From Thermoflexales bacterium (GTDB taxonomy: Bacteria; Chloroflexota; Anaerolineae; Fen-1058): a stretch of DNA of 26,699 nucleotides. The stretch covers positions 1 to 26,699 of the forward strand of contig JAFGFO010000122.1 of the NCBI GenBank assembly GCA_016931085.1, written 5' to 3'. The position numbers were made by a program, and so were the translations under genes. Shown one piece after another: positions 25,099-26,699 of this stretch (position 1 is the stretch's first letter; each line of letters begins with the position of its first letter). The notes beneath the pieces are model-generated. The model worked only from the letters and a program-made list of their open reading frames with translations, did no database searches and was not told the DNA's origin.

Positions 25099-26699
25099 AT
25101 GAGTTTTGGAGCACCAATTACTATTGAGAAAGCTGTAAGTGGCATTCAAGCAAACAAATATGTACTTCCTGCAATTCAACGTGAATTTATCTGGAAAGCA
25201 GATCAAATTGAAAAGCTGTTTGATTCTCTCCTAAAGGGATACCCTATTGGATCATTTTTATTCTGGAAAGTTCAACCTGCACATCTAGGCGAATTCCAGT
25301 TTTACAAGTTCATGGATCACTACCACGAACGTGATTGTCGACATAATGAGCCTATTGAAATTGTTGGGAGCCAGGAAGTAATAGCTGTGCTGGACGGGCA
25401 GCAACGATTGACAGCGCTCAACATTGGCCTGAGAGGATGGTATGCTGATAAACTTCCCTATTATCGTTGGACAAATGACTATGCTTTTCCTAAAAGATAT
25501 TTATTCTTGAATCTTTTACCATCTCCCAAGGATGATGTAGAATTTACATACGAGTTTAAAATGCTGCGGGAAGATACAATCGCTCACACCAGGGTTGATG
25601 ACAAGTTCTGGTTCCCCGTAAGTGACATCCTAAAGTTTGATGATGTCCAAGATGTATTTGACTATTGTGTTGGACATGGTCTAACGCAAGATGGCGAAAA
25701 GTTCCCTCACCACACATTAATAGGATTGTGGCGGGTTGTAAAAGAAAAGACTATCATCAGTTTTTTCCAAGAAGAAGAGCAAAACTTGGACAGGGTGCTT
25801 AATATTTTCATCCGTGTCAACTCTGGTGGCACGCAGCTTAGCTATTCAGATATGTTGCTTTCTATTGCAACTGCTCAGTGGAAGAGTCGAGACGCGCGAC
25901 AAGAAATCTACGGCTTGGTAGATGAATTGAACAGACTAGGTGAAGGATTTAATTTTAACAAGGATTTTGCACTGAAAGCTAGCCTGGTGCTGACTGATAT
26001 TCCAACAATAGAGTTCCGTGTTAATAGTTTCAACCGTGATAATATGTTGCTTATCGAGGCTTGTTGGGACAAGATCACCACATCCTTGACTGTAGTAACG
26101 CACTTATTGGCAAGTTGGGGGTATAACTGGCAAACCTTGATATCGAACAATGCTGTAATCCCCTTGGCCTACTATTTGTATAAAAATGGCTCCCCCTCGA
26201 ATTTTACAACCTCGGCACTATTCAAAGATGATCGGGACAAGATGCGACGATGGTTAGCAATTGCACTGTTAAAGCGCACTTTTAGTGGACAACCCGACAA
26301 TGTGTTGCGCCCCATTCGACGTGTGATTAAAGATCATCACAAAACATTTCCCATAGAAGTAATCTTGGATGAGCTTGCCCCAACATCTAAGTCGATGAGG
26401 TTCGATGAGGTGGAGATTGATGGAATTCTAAGCTATAGGTATGGGCAGAATTATACTTTTTCTGTCCTAGCTCTGCTTTACCCTTGGTTAAAGTACGATC
26501 AACGTTTCCATATGGATCACATTTTTCCTCGAGCTATGTTCAATGCGAAAGAACTGAAACAGCGAGGTATCTCGCACGAGCAATGGCACCACTGGCTAGA
26601 TAATGCGGATAACCTAGTACTACAACGAGACTTCACTCGTCTGTGTCATTCTGAGCGACCAAAGGGAGCGAAGAATCTCTGTTTTCCAGGTGTAATTCG
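25099..26699 (+). CDS. DUF262/HNH (GmrSD-like) protein, C-terminus beyond window and possibly broken
   Basis: At least 533 aa; it runs off the window. The ATG at 25099 has GGAG repeats 5-14 bases upstream. The DUF262 NTPase-type signature is 'YVLPAIQREFIWKADQIEKL' (21-40) and 'VLDGQQRLTALNIG' (97-110), with 'FIRVNSGGTQLSYSDMLLS' further on. A C-terminal HNH-like DUF1524 motif 'MDHIFPRAMF' (472-481) follows, then 'DNADNLVLQ'. In GmrSD, the model member, such proteins cut phage DNA with modified bases, using nucleotide hydrolysis. After 'NLVLQ' the expected conserved ending is replaced by 'RDFTRLCHSERPKGAKNL', encoded by a dispersed-repeat-like sequence, so the nuclease may be truncated. It lies 62 bases after the methyltransferase stop and is AT-rich (22 G+C in 25141-25200). 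Confidence 0.9.
   Translation, partial: MSFGAPITIEKAVSGIQANKYVLPAIQREFIWKADQIEKLFDSLLKGYPIGSFLFWKVQPAHLGEFQFYKFMDHYHERDCRHNEPIEIVGSQEVIAVLDGQQRLTALNIGLRGWYADKLPYYRWTNDYAFPKRYLFLNLLPSPKDDVEFTYEFKMLREDTIAHTRVDDKFWFPVSDILKFDDVQDVFDYCVGHGLTQDGEKFPHHTLIGLWRVVKEKTIISFFQEEEQNLDRVLNIFIRVNSGGTQLSYSDMLLSIATAQWKSRDARQEIYGLVDELNRLGEGFNFNKDFALKASLVLTDIPTIEFRVNSFNRDNMLLIEACWDKITTSLTVVTHLLASWGYNWQTLISNNAVIPLAYYLYKNGSPSNFTTSALFKDDRDKMRRWLAIALLKRTFSGQPDNVLRPIRRVIKDHHKTFPIEVILDELAPTSKSMRFDEVEIDGILSYRYGQNYTFSVLALLYPWLKYDQRFHMDHIFPRAMFNAKELKQRGISHEQWHHWLDNADNLVLQRDFTRLCHSERPKGAKNLCFPGVI
26643..26680 (+). repeat. Dispersed-repeat-like insertion in the DUF262 gene
   Basis: The stretch TGTCATTCTGAGCGACC then AAAGGGAGCGAAGAATCTC resembles a repeat I know by eye from many environmental bacterial genomes, usually as inverted pairs between genes. 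Only one arm lies in the window. It is read in frame here and coincides with the loss of the conserved DUF262 protein ending. Confidence 0.55.

Overview
The window reads as the accessory part of a GC-rich bacterial genome: an integrated or plasmid-like mobile element followed by an anti-phage defence island. No phage structural genes, rRNA or tRNA genes were seen. Gene style suggests a member of Chloroflexota: large serine recombinases with a cysteine-rich insert, REC-first histidine kinases, and many short heptanucleotide repeats inside genes. This assignment is inference from gene style only.

Left part (1-7350), recombination and DNA-maintenance modules. The edge carries the start of an actin-like (ParM-type) segregation ATPase preceded by an excisionase-like helix-turn-helix gene, both leftward. 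Next is a large serine recombinase (553-2154, leftward) divergent from an XRE regulator (2239-2652) and a frameshifted SAM methyltransferase (2666-3288). A leftward pair follows, an ASCH-domain protein and an AlkA/OGG-like DNA glycosylase (4786-3308), with its own good promoter. A second leftward module is XRE regulator, 65-aa protein and large serine recombinase (7350-4932). Its three genes overlap stop-to-start (ATGA twice), so they are probably translationally coupled.

Control region (7351-8704). This is almost gene-free but dense in signals: two 55-bp elements 80% identical to each other in inverted, outward-facing orientation (7351-7405 and 7748-7802), a possible G-quadruplex, a perfect 18-bp palindrome, a 22-bp tandem repeat array and one or two doubtful small genes. 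It looks like a divergent switch or an origin-like region between the leftward recombinase operon and the rightward signalling operon.

Signalling operon (8705-15900, rightward). Order: a 66-aa protein, a radical SAM enzyme, a 100-aa protein, a stand-alone receiver, a PAS hybrid kinase with two DHp domains (the first lacking its histidine), two REC-histidine kinases, and a receiver fused to an XRE DNA-binding domain. Three REC domains share long identical nucleotide runs, which suggests tandem duplication. The terminal REC-XRE protein looks like a kinase whose catalytic half was replaced by a repressor-type HTH. It could be the output of the kinases and could act on the control region. A strong terminator (16002-16049) closes the operon.

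Defence island (16073-26699, rightward). A near-consensus promoter precedes a SNF2-family helicase with a C-terminal DUF3883-like domain, a Septu pair (ptuA, ptuB), a DUF1156-type adenine methyltransferase and a DUF262/HNH (GmrSD-like) protein that runs off the window. The Septu pair, the centre of the methyltransferase and the DUF262 gene are much more AT-rich than the helicase and the methyltransferase ends, so the island looks mosaic. Short heptamer repeats sit in frame in the helicase and methyltransferase, and a dispersed-repeat-like sequence appears to break the DUF262 gene at the window edge.

The best candidates for something new are the two-way control region joined to a kinase/REC-XRE phosphorelay inside a serine-recombinase element, and the helicase-Septu-methyltransferase-DUF262 arrangement.
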